Counted from the stretch's first letter, positions 1 to 11,184 are shown. The stretch: 64,000 bases of DNA from Antilocapra americana (GCA_007570785.1 ML662442.1:33403909-33467908); one strand, 5' to 3'. The notes: a model not told the origin generated them from the sequence alone. Translations and numbers: made by a program.

Positions 1-659
1 GTCATTTCAACAGCACATCATGGTTCCAGTCATAAAAGAAGTTCTGTCTCTCCTTCATTAGCCTTTCCTTACTCTGGACTTTACTTCTGGACCCCACTCC
101 CAGCTCTACACTAAAAATCCTCTCAATATTGCCAGTGATCACCTAAGCACCAAAAATAGCCCCTATGTTCCCAACTTCTCTGAGATTTTTGACATTTCAA
201 CTGCCTGGTATTCTCTTTGACTTCACTTTCTGCCTTGCTTTTCTTTCTCCTCCAATAAGTCCTACATTCACCCACCTAAACTTCCAGCATTAAGCGCTGA
301 GCCCCAAATTTTATATTCACGTCAGCAATATAAATGTCCGTCTGGCCATCCCACCAAGTATTGGAACGAATCAAACCTCAAAACAAAAAGATTTTTTTTT
401 ATTCCCGCGGCCAATTCCTTCTCTTGATCCCTGCTGCCCCCTGTCCCCCGCCCTCATCTCTGTTTGGCAGCTCCCTTGCTACCCCGCTCCATCTCAGTCA
501 TCATTATTTTTCTTTCTTCAGATACATCTAAGGTATTACTAGTTTTTAGCAAGAAGTTGTTTAGAGAGTTTTTCATATTTTTCTTTGCTTTTCCTGCCAT
601 TAGCACTGCAACAAATTTCCTCTTTCTCTCTTGCATTGCTGTTCTAGTCTTTTCCATGA
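1..659. other. Unassigned non-coding sequence
   Basis: T/C-rich sequence with no ORF that resembles a protein. It may be the upstream, more diverged part of the L2 remnant that follows, but I cannot align it with confidence. Confidence 0.4.
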
Positions 660-1135
660 ACTAGCTACAGCCTCCTCTTTCATTTCTATCTTCACACCAA
701 TTTAGACTGCAGTGGTAAAGTTAAAGCCCAGGTTAAAGTACATTCTGGTCTTCATTCTCAGTTTTCTCTTATATGTACCCCATTCTCCAGCCAAAACAAG
801 CTACTTGATATGCAGTCCTTTCCTCTCTATGCCTTTATTTATGGTTTATTCCTTACATGTGAAGTATTTTTGCCCGTCAAAATGTTACTTTCTTAAAATT
901 TCTAAGTTTAACTGAATTTTTTTGCAACTCCCAAAGGATATAAGCATTCCTTCCTTTGAACTCATTTCATTTGGTACCCGTGGATGACTCATCTCACATG
1001 CTTTATATTACAGTTATGTACATCCTCTTCTCAGTTCTCCAACTAGACTGTATATTGCTTGAGACCAAGACTGTGTCTGCCTCATTCTAGGATCCCTGCT
1101 TCCCCCAGCAGGCATTCATTAAGTTTTCCTTAAAG
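660..1135 (+). mobile_element. L2 LINE remnant, 3' part
   Basis: The stretch near 775-880 resembles the L2 3' region (a segment on small-town-like 'ccttta...ttgc' pyrimidine-rich text). Positions 1045-1135 follow the typical L2 3' end: 'ctgtatattgcttgaga' then 'gactgtgtctgcctcattc' then a 'gcaggcattcattaa' close. This is an ancient non-LTR element present across mammals and long dead. Divergence is high and both edges are soft. Confidence 0.45.
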
Positions 1136-2841
1136 ATTGACTTGCTCTTATTCCTCTCCCAATTCTGGTTTTAAAATGCATTTTGTAGTTAAGTAATGTT
1201 GGATATGACTTGACTTAAACAAATATATAGTGAATGCATGAATATTGTTATTAAACAACAAAAATCCAAACACCCAATGATTGTCCAGCATCAACACAAA
1301 GTTTCTGAGTACCAGAAGCATTCACACTAGGAGATTAACTTCTGGTTTGGTGTTTGTACCCACACATCAGTTCAGCCAACTCCTTATCAGCTCCACCGCA
1401 GAAAAGGCCACAGAGAAGGAGAGCTATTCCAGAATGAGCAATCACTTTTGTTCAGAAAATAGACTTTAATTGAGTAATTTTTCAGATGGTTGGAATTGAA
1501 TTGGCATGCTGTTTGGGGCCTAAATTGTTTCTCCCTGTTTAGGGGGGCCACAACGTAAGCATGAGAGTCAACACAATTGGGAAATTATAAACACGTATTT
1601 GGATTTTTGGACAATTCCAAAAGAAACCCATCAATAATGGACTTTGAAGGGTTTCATATAACATTTGTTTAGTTTTTAAGGAGATAATTTCAAAAATAGC
1701 AAAGTTGAAAAGAAGTAGAGTCATTTTTCATGATATTTTTCAAATATTCTCCTAAAGACTTTGGGCTCACATCTGGAAGGAAAATAAGAGGTTGAGGTGA
1801 AGAAAATCATCTTATATCTTACCTTATCCACTGTCCTCTCCCTTTAAAATTCTCCGGCCATCATCAAGTTTCTTCAGCTGTTCACAAACACCTGAGGGCC
1901 TCCTACTTCAGGCACAATTTCAATGCCCAGAGGATTGAGACCTCGTTCTTGCTTCTTAATTATAGCTGGCTCTGTCCCTTGTTCTGCACTGAGCTATATC
2001 AAGGAAAGGGGGAGATGAATGAGTGATCCAGGTATCTGATATCTAATACCTCCTGCTTCGGATGTGGGGTTTGATTTAGGGTCTCTATCAGAGTGTTTAA
2101 GGAAACTATTCTTCAAATAAATTCATGCACTGATGCAATATTTACCTTCTCTGGCACTTTTATTATTTAGAACAATGGGCTTTTTCAGTTAGGCAGTATT
2201 TTGGATTTTCCCTTTCCTCTCATGTTTATAAACAAAAACATTCAATTTGGTAACTTAAACAAAGATAAAACAAAAGAGATACATGGCAGCGAGACTACAA
2301 AACTCCATTTTGTCATTGTCATTGTTTTATATAAAGGATATAGAATGGAAAGCAAAATAACCCTCACCTTTGCATTTAAATAATGGCCTGAAATCAGTAC
2401 ATTAAAATTACTCCTTCTGTAGATGCATCATAGTTGTTATCTCTTTACACTGTGATGTAAATATAATCAGTTTTTGAAGCATAAGGGTCTCCATCCTGTA
2501 AAAAGACCCTCACCAAAAGCTGAGTGGGCTGAAGTCCCACCTGTGCTCTGACAACTGCTCCTGGGTATTCTGACTCAGAGCAGCCCCTTTCCCAAGAGAC
2601 AAGGCACCTCTTTCTCAACACAAAGGCACCATCTGCTCTCTCAAACTTTTGCTTGAGCTGCATTGGTCCACAGGGGTACATTTTTGCTAATTGGCCTGTG
2701 CAGAAGGGGCATCTTTCTTTAATTTGTACAAAGGCACTGTGTAAGCCAGCTGCAGTTTGGTCTTAAGGAGCTGATTCACGTTTCTGCATGAATACTGGAA
2801 ACAATGAAACCAGGATTAAGCAGGTTTCACTAATAGAACCA
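1136..2841. other. Unassigned non-coding sequence
   Basis: No recognised repeat and no plausible exon. A minus-strand frame of 78 codons at 2445-2681 is the only notable open stretch, and it has no recognisable domain or flanking splice context that I can defend. Probably unique DNA. Confidence 0.4.
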
Positions 2842-3371
2842 AGCTTAAATTGAAGAAAGTAGGAAAAACTGTTCAGGTAGGACCTAAACCAAATCTCTTA
2901 TGATTATACAGTGGAGGTGACAAATAGATTCAAAGAATTAGATGTAGTAGACAGAGTGCCTGAAGAACTATGGATGGAGGTTCATAGCATTGTACAGGAG
3001 GTGGTGAACAAAACCATTGCCAAGCAAAAGAAAAGCAAAAAGGTCAAATGGCTGTCTGAGGAGGCCTTACAGATAGCTGAGAAAAGAGAAGCAAAAGGCA
3101 AAGAAGAAAGAGAAACCCAACTGAATGCAGAGTTTCAGAGAATTTCAAGGAGAGTTAAAAAAAGCCTTCTTAAGTGAACAAAGAAATTGAGGAAAGCAAT
3201 AGAACAGGAAAGACTAGAGATCTCTTCAAGAAAACTGGCAATACCAAGGGAAAATTTCATACAAAGATGGGCCAAATAAAGGATATAAATGGCAAGAACC
3301 TAACAGAAGCACAAGATATTAAGAATAGGTGTCAAGAAAACACAGAAGAACTGTATAAAACAAAGGTCTTA
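2842..3371 (+). mobile_element. BovB (RTE) LINE fragment, left half
   Basis: The sequence encodes the linker between the endonuclease and reverse-transcriptase domains of the BovB ORF (an 88-codon frame at 2911-3177, then a shifted 68-codon frame at 3174-3380). It aligns with about 28,765-29,290 of the most complete copy in this window. It is interrupted at 3371 by a younger L1 and resumes at 3972. Frameshifts and stops make it non-coding. Confidence 0.9.
3355..3371. repeat. Left TSD of inverted L1
   Basis: The 17-bp sequence ataaaacaaaggtctta is repeated exactly at 3955-3971, on the other side of the L1. It is BovB sequence duplicated on insertion. Confidence 0.9.
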
Positions 3372-3954
3372 GACATATGATAATTAACTTGTTTCAATGT
3401 CCTTCTCCCATATCATCCCACCCTTACCCTCATCCCCAAAGTCCACGAGTCTATTCTATACATCTGCGTTCCTTTTGCTGTCTCGCATGTTGGGTTCTCG
3501 TTACCGTCTTTCTAAATTCCATATATATGCGTTAATATACTGTATTGTTGTTTTTGCTTCTGGCTTACTTCACTCTGGATAATGGGCTCCAGTTTCATCC
3601 ATCTGAGTAGAATTGCTTCAAATGAATTTTTTTTTAATGCTGAGTAATATTCCATTGTGTAAATGTACCACAGCTTTCTTATCCATTCGTCAGTTGATGG
3701 GCATCTAGGTTGCTTCCATGTCCTGGCTATTGTAAACAATGCAGCGATGCAGGATTGATGCTCGGGGCTGGTGCAGCGAGATTTCTGGGGGGAGGGGAGG
3801 GAGGAGGGAGGGGGGTTCTGGAGGGGAAGCATATGTAAACCCATGGTGATATCATGACATTGTATGGCAAAAACAATAAAAAAAAATAAATAAATTACTG
3901 TTCCAATTTCAAAAATTTTGGCTAATAAAAAATAAATAAATAAATAAATAAAAA
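3372..3954 (+). mobile_element. L1 3' end with 5' inversion (twin-primed)
   Basis: Positions 3372 to about 3749 are the reverse complement of the ruminant L1 ORF2 end and start of the 3' UTR (matching about 16,364-16,737 read backwards). From about 3750 the sequence switches to the sense strand and continues through the G-rich 3' UTR (matching from about 16,753) to an AATAAA and A-rich tail. Only about 15 bp are missing between the two halves. The element is flanked by a 17-bp perfect TSD and sits inside BovB, so it is younger than that BovB. A second A-rich tail at 3924-3954 follows about 28 nt of non-L1 sequence. It encodes no functional protein. Confidence 0.92.
3896..3923 (+). other. Candidate L1 3' transduction
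   Basis: About 28 nt of non-L1 sequence lie between a first A-rich tail (about 3875-3895) and a second one (3924-3954), all inside the TSD pair. L1 transcripts that read past their own poly(A) signal carry such tags from the source locus. The second tail begins with AATAAA. Confidence 0.6.
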
Positions 3955-3971
3955 ATAAAACAAAGGTCTTA
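3955..3971. repeat. Right TSD of inverted L1
   Basis: Exact second copy of the 17-bp sequence at 3355-3371. BovB sequence resumes within it. Confidence 0.9.
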
Positions 3972-4068
3972 ATGACTCAGATAACCATGATGGTGTGGTC
4001 ACTCCCCTGGAGCCAGATATCCTGGAGTGTGAAGTCGAGTGGGCCGTAGGAAGCATTACTACAAATAG
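3972..4068 (+). mobile_element. BovB fragment, right half (3' end missing)
   Basis: Continues the BovB reading of 2842-3371 (region before the RT core; matches about 29,292-29,390). It stops abruptly at about 4068. The BovB 3' end, which every newly inserted copy should carry, is absent, so a later deletion or rearrangement removed it. Confidence 0.85.
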
Positions 4069-4693
4069 AACCACAGTTTTCACTGATCCAGCATTTACTT
4101 GCATTGAAAGTCAACTGATAGCCAGAGGGAAACTGGGAAGACACGTGAGATCCTGGCAGGTGTTCAGAGGGGTGTGGCTCACTAGGGAAGGCATTATGGA
4201 GTGAATGTGAATGGGGTCTCAGAGGAGACGGATATTAGAACTACATTTATGCTGCCCGGTGAGGAGTCATTGCTGAGAGGACAAGTCAAGGGGATAAAGG
4301 TCATGATCCCTATGAAGTGGAAGAAATCTTGGTAAGGCGTGTTGCCAGATGGAATATTAATTCTGAATCTGAGATGGCAGTGCAGGGTACAGGCATATCC
4401 TGACATTAATTGAGAAATCCCTTAGGCGTTAGAGAATGATAAAGACTTGCTGACTATAAGGCCATCCTTGGAAGGAATGTACAAATGTAATTGCAATCTT
4501 CTTCATCTCCTGTGGGTGCTGGTGGAGGAAATCAGCCTCTGTCCAACAAATACTGCCATGATTGCACGGTCTCTTTATTCACCTGGTCTTCAGGGACTCC
4601 CTGTAACTCTGGTGTTCCTCTTCTGTTCCTCACTGGAATAGTGCTTCTCTACTTTGATCCAGCTCTGACCCCACCTCCTCCTCCTTTACTTTA
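4069..4693. other. Unassigned sequence 3' of broken BovB
   Basis: Not recognisable as BovB, L1 or SINE. No convincing coding frame: the 98-codon frame at 4491-4787 runs into the neighbouring SINE. Confidence 0.4.
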
Positions 4694-4973
4694 CTGGATG
4701 TGGCAGCCCACTGCAGTACCCCTGCCTGGAAAATCCCATGGACAGAGGAGCCTGGTGGGCTGCAGTCTATGGGGTCGCAAAGAGTGAGACACGACTGAGC
4801 GACTTCATTTTCACTTTTCACTCTCATGCATTGGAGAAGAAACTGGCAACCCACCCCAGTGTTCTTGCTTGGAGAATCCCAGGGATGGCGGAGCCTGGTG
4901 GGCTGCCATCTATGGGGTCGCACAGAGTCGGACACGATTGAGTGACTTAGCAGCAGCAGCAGCAGCAGCAGCA
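4694..4973 (+). mobile_element. Bov-A2 SINE (dimeric) with AGC tail
   Basis: Two BovB-derived monomers in tandem, each with the 'tggacagaggagcctggtgg' or 'ggagcctggtgggctgcc' core and a 'gtcggacacga' type end, joined by a 'cattttcacttttcac' linker. The tail is an AGC trinucleotide run at about 4949-4972. Bov-A2 is specific to ruminants and is thought to be mobilised by BovB proteins through the shared 3' end. Confidence 0.95.
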
Positions 4974-5814
4974 ACTAGTATTTTATAGGGAAATTGAAGA
5001 TGAGCTGCTGACACCTTCTTCCACCTTAAGCAGTCATCCCTTTAATAAGTATTGACTAAGGACTCGCTGTGCACCAGGGATAGTAACGGACACTGTTTAT
5101 ACAGATGAACAGAGGGACAGGAACTTGTGTTCTTCAGTCCAAACACCAGTTTAGGTTGGTCACTGGTCTAAACACAACCACCTATATCCATATCCCTTCT
5201 TCCTTTCCTCCTGCCTTCATTTCTTTATGAGATCTTAATAAATTTCATTAGGTCTATATTAGATGCTCTGTTCTGGTTCTCATCCCATAAAGACTTTCTC
5301 ATTGATTTTTTTTTAACTCTTTCCTTTTACTCCTTTATCTTTTCTTTTTCCTTCTCATCAGCATATAATGATCAGTATTCTGTTATTTTTAAATTCTCCC
5401 GCAAATTCTGGTCACTGGTCTTAATTTCTGATCCTCTTCATCACAGATTTCACAGACAAGTTGCTGGTTCTAGACACATGGACTTCTTCACCGACCACTC
5501 TAACTTGCCAAGCTTGTTCTCACCAGAGCCACTAAGGATAATGAATATCTTTTAGGACTCATCTTACTTATTTCTTGGTAGCATTTTAAATGTTAGGCAA
5601 ACTTCCTTATATTAAAGATTCCCTTCTTTATGCTTTCAACACAATGTAACCTCTGGTTTTGCTCTTAAATTTCTGGCTGCAGATGCTCATTGTCCTTCAT
5701 GAAATGCTCTTCCTCTAGCCTTCTGAAACATGCTGATGTGGTGGCAGGCCCTCATCTCCTTACACTGTTCATTCCCTTGGGTGATCTTGATAGCCAGATG
5801 GCTTCATTTATTTT
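4974..5814. other. Mostly unassigned; weak MIR trace near 5040-5112
   Basis: Positions 5040-5112 contain 'aagtattgactaaggactc' and 'gtgcaccagggatagtaa', resembling the MIR SINE core. The rest is pyrimidine-rich DNA with no recognised element or gene. Confidence 0.35.
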
Positions 5815-5947
5815 AACCAGTGGAGTTCAAATCTTAGGGCACAGAAGAATCAACTGGGAAGTCTGATCTAATAGATGTAGGCTAGGGCCAAATTTTGCAT
5901 TTTAACAAGCACCCCAGACAATTCTGAGCAAAGCAGTGACCACTTTT
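5815..5947 (+). mobile_element. MER5A-like hAT-Charlie remnant
   Basis: Starts 'ccagtggagttcaaatctta', includes 'agaagaatcaactgggaa' and 'gcattttaacaagcacccc', and ends near 'aagcagtgaccact'. This follows the plan of MER5A, a non-autonomous hAT transposon with cagtgg-type ends. Confidence 0.6.
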
Positions 5948-5956
5948 AAATTTCCC

Positions 5957-6122
5957 CAAGAGGAGAAAGGGGAGACAGAAGATGAGATGGTTGGATGGCT
6001 TCTCTGACTCAATGGACATGAGCCTGAGCAAACTCCAGGAGATGGTGAAGAACAGGGAAGCCTGGCATGCTGCAGTTCATGGGGTCACAAAAAGTCAGAC
6101 GTGACTTAGTGACTGAACAACA
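5957..6122 (+). mobile_element. BovB 3' end
   Basis: The last about 165 bp of BovB, from the 'ggagaaaggggagacagaag' segment through 'gtcacaaaaagtcagacgtg' to 'gactgaacaacagc'. It is strongly 5' truncated and has no clear TSD. It inserted just past a MER5A remnant. Confidence 0.85.
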
Positions 6123-6339
6123 GCAAGTTTCAGATTATCTTTTGGCACTGAACTAAACTATAATTTCTGTGAAGGCATGAATTGAGTCTGCTTTACTCAT
6201 CATGGAATTTTCAGAGCCAGCAGGATAGCAAACAAACTAAAGTGTTCATTTGTTATTTGTAGGACAATGGAAAGTATATGTGGGTGACTCCCACATCTGT
6301 TACTCCAGCCCAGATTTCATTTTGTATTCCCTACCAAAC

Positions 6340-6549
6340 CCCGTGAATGGCCCATAATCCAATGCTAACAAACCAGAATCCTGGATTCTTCCATCTACCT
6401 CAAACTTTTCATCCAGTTAGTAAGCACATCTATCTCAACCTTCTAATATCTTGTAGCACCCTCCAACCCCTTTCTTCACTGATATCAATGTTCTAGTCCA
6501 GGCCAACATCATTTCTCAACTGAATTATTCTGATGCTCTTCCAGTTATC
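6340..6549 (+). mobile_element. L2 LINE, left part
   Basis: Positions 6495-6545 read 'tagtccaggccaacatcat' then 'ctcaactgaattattctgat', a characteristic L2 segment. The L2 is interrupted by an inverted BovB and appears to resume after 6918. Confidence 0.6.
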
Positions 6550-6917
6550 ATACTTGTTCAGTTCCTCAGTCATGTCTGACTCTTTGAAACCCCATGGACT
6601 GCAGCACACCAAGCTTTCCTGTCTTTCACTAACTCCCATTGAGTCAGTGATGCCATCCAACCATCTCATCCTCTGTCATCCCCTCCTCCTGCCTTTAATC
6701 TTTCCCAGCATCAGGGTCTTTTCAAATGAGTCAGCTCTTTGCATCAGGTGGCCAAACTATTGAAGCTTCAGCATCAGTCCCTCCAATGAATACTCAAGGT
6801 TGATTTCCTTTAGGATTGACTGGTTTGATCTCTTTGCAGGCCAAGGGACTCTCAAAAGTGTTCTCCAACAGGAGGTGGAGGTGATATAATTCCAGCTGAG
6901 CTATTTCAAATCCTTAT
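6550..6917 (-). mobile_element. BovB 3' end with inverted, non-contiguous 5' piece
   Basis: Positions 6550 to about 6868 are the antisense BovB 3' end (about 310 bp). The next about 46 bp (6870-6917) are BovB in the opposite, sense, direction and come from a point about 1.1 kb further upstream (matching about 29,397-29,445, in the RT region). Read on the minus strand this is a 3' end preceded by an inverted internal piece with a large deletion. Flanks show only a degenerate repeat (ttatcatact / ttatcgtcatact). It lies inside an L2. Confidence 0.8.
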
Positions 6918-7085
6918 CGTCATACTGCCTTATTCTTACTCTAAGTTTCCTTAAACTGCAGTGACATCGTCAGGATCCAAACACATTAATATGATGTGCA
7001 TGGTCCTTTATGAGATGGCTTCTTCCTTTCTCTACAAATATTGCTCACCTCTATCACCCCACTTTATGCTCTGCTCATAATGAAT
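6918..7085 (+). mobile_element. L2 LINE, right part
   Basis: Positions 6995-7080 ('catggtcctttatgagatgg', 'tattgctcacctctatcacc') follow the L2 order after the segment at 6495-6545, consistent with one L2 split by BovB. Confidence 0.5.
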
Positions 7086-8105
7086 TATAGATAGTATTTT
7101 TCTTGTTTTTCATTCTAACAGTGTTTTCCTTTTACAAAAACTTTAAAACATATATCTATTTAAATGCCAGCTCCAGGTGGGAGAATTTTCTTTAGGTCTC
7201 ACATACATAAGCTACTTAGTTTTGTACATTCTCACTCCTTCATTACAGAGTTCAACTTTCATTTCTTAGTCTTTGTTCAATAAATCTGGTGTCTTTTATT
7301 GTTATTATTGTTTTTACATTAGATTACTGTATCATTATTAGTTTCATATATTTTTTCTTTTAAGAATAATTTTGAAGTGTGAATTATTTCATAAAATTTT
7401 TAACTCATTCTCTAAATGGTTTTAGTGAAAAAATATTTTTTTTAGTGCTTTTGTATTTTACCTCTCATTCTGTTAAAGTATATCACTAAATAACTTTTCA
7501 AGAATGTAGATGATAGATAACATATTTTCTCTACCCTAATAAAACCTGAAATTATTTGTTTCCTAACTGATGGGTTGATTAGATAAACATTTAGAATTGT
7601 TTTTGGACATTAATTTTGCCTCAGACAACCTGAAGCCAAAGTGTATTTTCTTTCCTCGAAGATAAATTACATTTATCTGCTTAGATACATATAAGGTATC
7701 TTACCCTATGCAATTCAATATTTTTTATTCAGTGACCAGATGGGGATATATTTTCACTGAATTTTTTCTTGGAATACAGTGAGGTTTTTCAACCCTCTGT
7801 TGAATGTTGGTTCACAAAATGAGTCTGTTAATAAGACAAAGCTGAGTAACCTTGACAATGTTTATAGCATCTCTGAAGAGACAGGGCACAGTTGGGCTAT
7901 TGATGAAATTTTGAAGTTTCATTTAAAGTAGGTCTTTTGATGGAGAGGAGAAAAGAAAGATGGTAAGGATCATAATATAATAGTATAGGACTGGTAAACA
8001 GAAAAAAAGATTTTGAGAAGAGAGGTTCAAAGTATCTTCGGGAAAAAAATATAACCAAAATATCACTCTTATGCCTAAAAAATTAACAGCATTTCTCTTT
8101 CTGAG
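7086..8105. other. AT-rich unassigned sequence
   Basis: No recognised repeat, no coding frame above 63 codons, nothing resembling a regulatory cluster. Confidence 0.45.
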
Positions 8106-8525
8106 ATATGACATTATATTAGTTTCAGGTATGCAACATAATTTGATATTTGTATATATTATGAAATGATCATCACATAAGTCTAGTTAACATCCATCAC
8201 ACTATATATAATTATTTTTCTTATGATAAGAAATTTTAAGATGTACTCTTAGCAACTTTCAAATATACAATATATTATTATTAACTATAATCACCATGCT
8301 GCAAATTACATCTCCATGACTTCTTTATTTTGTAGCTGGAAGTTTGTACCTTTGATTCCCTTCACCCATTTTACCCATCTCCTACCCCGTGCCTCTGGAA
8401 ACCACCAATCTGGTCTATCTGTGAATGCTGATTTGGTTTGTTTTGCTTTGCTTTACATTTTTAGATTCCACATAAAAGTGCAATTATATGGTATTTGTTT
8501 TTCTCTGCTTGATCTCACTTAGCAT
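8106..8525 (-). mobile_element. Old L1M 3' end, first part
   Basis: Antisense L1 3' UTR: 'ttagtttcaggtatgcaaca', 'gtctagttaacatccatc', 'agaaattttaagatgtac'. It is interrupted by a SINE and resumes at 8673. The divergence and 3' UTR type suggest an old mammalian (L1M) subfamily. Confidence 0.85.
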
Positions 8526-8672
8526 AAAACATTGGAGAAGAGCATGGCAACCTACTCCAGTATTCTTGCCTGCAGGAACCCATGGACAGAGGAACCTGGC
8601 AGGCTATAGTCCATGGATTCACAAAGAGCTGGACACAAATGAGCGACTGACATTTTCATTTTCACTTTCCAA
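8526..8672 (+). mobile_element. Bov-A SINE monomer
   Basis: Runs from 'cattggagaagagcatggca' through 'ttgcctgcaggaacccatgg' to 'gagcgactgacattttca'. It splits the L1M, whose sequence continues on both sides, so the SINE is younger. No clear TSD. Confidence 0.88.
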
Positions 8673-9312
8673 CCCTCAAGGTTCCTCCATGTTGTCACAG
8701 ATGGCAAAATTTCATTCTTTCCTATGGCTGAATAATATTCTATTGTGTATACACTACATTTTATTTATCCCTTCATCTATAAATGAACACTTACATTGTT
8801 TCCATATCTTGGCTATTGTAAAAAAATATATATATATTGCCATGCACACAAGAATGTAGGTATTTTTTGAGTTGATGTTTGGGTTTTCTTGGATAAACAC
8901 CCAGAAATGGAATTGCTGGATCATATGGTGGTTCTATTTTAATATTTTGGGGATCCTCCACGTTGTTTTCCAGAGTAGGTGAACCAATATACTCTCCCAC
9001 CAATAGTTTAGAAGAGTTCCCCTTTCTCTATATACCCTTACCGACATTTTTTATTTATTTTTTGTTGTTAATTCTAACAGGTGTAAGATAATGTCTTACT
9101 GTGATTTGTGATTTTGATTTGCATTTCCCTGATAACTAGTGATACCGAGCCTCTTTTTATATACCTGTTGGCCATCTATATGTCCTGTTTGGAAAAATAT
9201 CTATTCAGCTCCTCTGTCCAATTTTTAATCAGGTTATTTGGTTTTTTGCTATTGAGTTATATGAGTTATTTATCTATTTTGGATATAATCCATTTATTAG
9301 AAAAACAAAACA
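8673..9312 (-). mobile_element. Old L1M, second part (ORF2 C-terminus)
   Basis: Antisense L1 ORF2 end: 'gttcctccatgttgtcacag', 'ggaattgctggatcatatgg', 'tgcatttccctgataactag'. Several stops interrupt the ORF2 frame. The 5' limit near 9312 is approximate. Confidence 0.85.
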
Positions 9313-9390
9313 AAGATTAATAGAGGGATGGATGAATGGATAGATAGGCAGATAGATCTATGGATATGGATAGATGGATTGATTGCAGAA
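9313..9390. repeat. Degenerate GATG/GATA microsatellite
   Basis: Interrupted tetranucleotide array: 'gggatggatgaatggataga' and 'gatatggatagatggattga'. It directly abuts the L1M fragment. Confidence 0.75.
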
Positions 9391-10724
9391 CACTGGCTTA
9401 GTGATTATGCAGGCTAGCTAGACAAGTCCAAAATCTATTGTTCAGGCCATCAGAAAGGGTAGGCTAGAAACCATCACTGCAGAAGCTGCCAGAATTTCTT
9501 CCTCAGGAAATTTTTTTTGCATTGCATGTCAGAATTTCTTTCTCAGGGAAACCTTGTTTCTTTCTTAAAAAGTTTCACTTGATTGAATCAAATCAGACAC
9601 ACTAGATTTTGGAGAATAATCTCCTTTGCTGAAAGTCAACTGACTACAGAGGTGGATCACATTTACAAAATACCTTCTTACCAAATACAGTAACATCTAA
9701 ATTACTGTTTGATTTAACAGCTGTATACTGTATCTTAACCAAGTTGATAAATATAACTGGCCATCATGCTGGAGTTACAGGTCATATTTTAAAAAGAAAC
9801 AAAGATGCATCATATCACGTCAAGGGGTAAACAATATCCACATGACATTACTGTGATGTTGATCTCCATCATTTGGTTAAGGTAGCATTTGCCAGATTTC
9901 TCTATAGTAAATCGATCATTATTTCCATTTCCCACTGTATTTTTTGGAAATGAGTCACAAAATCTAGAGCATTTTGGTGAGTAGAGGAAAAGTACCGACA
10001 CGCACTGTTTGGAATCCTTCTGTAACAAACATTTGTCTCTTTCCCCTCATTTATTTCTTTATTCAGTCATTCACTTTTGTCAGTATGGACTCATGCATAT
10101 ACTTTGAAATATAATATGATATTCTTTGTTGCTTAAATCGTTCCATCTCTGGTCTTTGGAAGCTCTTTCAGGCTGTTTCTTGTATTTCTTTGAGATTCCT
10201 CCACCCTTTTGCTTTTTGAACACTTCCTTACTTCCTGGTATCTACAGCTAATTCAGACACACCTGGCATTCTTCCTGCCCCACTCCTAGAATCAGCCATT
10301 CCGCAAGGAGTACTACTGCTTTTACTGGAGAATGGTATTTAGGTTGTGGGGTATACTTGTTGCTGCTGGGTATGCTTTTAGGCTCTCTCAGCAAACAGTG
10401 CTGAGTACTACATGTACTTATACTAACCTGTGTACCTTTCCTGTTTCTGTATTTATTCAGCTCTATCTATATTAAGCTAAATGTGAATTCTTATCAATAT
10501 CTCCAACTCTTAATGAATCAGTGCATGGTTCAATCTAGACTTCTTTTTGGTTAATGTGTAATTTCCCTTTATTGCAGTGAGAAAACAGGCTTTACTTCCC
10601 AAAACCGTTTTCTTATGTATTCAGTCCCAGTGCACATGTAAACCAGTTTCAGAATTATTAATCCATACCTCTGTGAGAAACAGATTTGCCAACTAGACTA
10701 CAGTGGTTATACATAGGTTTTGTT
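9391..10724. other. Unassigned non-coding sequence
   Basis: No confident repeat and no gene. The longest frame is 72 codons on the minus strand at 9810-10028, with no recognised domain. Confidence 0.4.
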
Positions 10725-10935
10725 TTGTTTTTTTAGTTTATATACATTAAATTTTACTTTTTCTTATGTACAGTTTTGTGGACTTTGACAGATCAAGTTA
10801 TGTAACCATCACCCTGGGACCATATAAAACACTTCCTTCATCCTGAAATTTCCTCTCTGTACCCTCTTTGTAGTCATCAGTCCCACTACTATAACCTGCC
10901 CAAGTTTTAAATATTATTTTTTACTTTTTAGTCTT
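10725..10935 (-). mobile_element. Old L1M 3' UTR fragment
   Basis: Antisense L1-like text: 'cagttttgtggactttgaca', 'gtaaccatcaccctgggacc', 'cttccttcatcctgaaattt'. No ORF2 remains. Confidence 0.6.
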
Positions 10936-10944
10936 TTTCTTTGT

Positions 10945-11179
10945 ATCAGTTCAGCTCAGTTCAGTCGCTCAGTGGTGTTGGACTCTTTGTGACCCCATGG
11001 ACTGCAGCATGCCAGGCCTCCCTGTCCATCATCAGCTCCCAGAGCTTACTCAGACTCATGTCCATTGAGTTGGTGATGCCATCCAGCCATATCATCCTCT
11101 CATCCCCTTCTCCTCCTGCCTTTCCCAGCATAAGGGTCTTTTCAAATGAGTCAATTCTTTGCGTCAGGTGGCCAAAGTA
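10945..11179 (-). mobile_element. BovB 3' end, antisense
   Basis: About 235 bp of antisense BovB 3' end beginning 'cagttcagctcagttcagtc' and ending 'gtcaggtggccaaagt'. Flanked by a 9-bp direct repeat, tttctttgt, at 10936-10944 and 11180-11188, a plausible TSD. Confidence 0.88.
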
Positions 11180-11184
11180 TTTCT

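Noticed and set aside
4630..4974. Minus-strand frame beginning with a run of leucines
   Set aside because: The leucines are the (AGC)n tail of the Bov-A2 SINE read backwards.
9313..9390. Regularly spaced repeats as a CRISPR-like array
   Set aside because: It is a degenerate GATG/GATA microsatellite in a mammalian genome, with no spacers.
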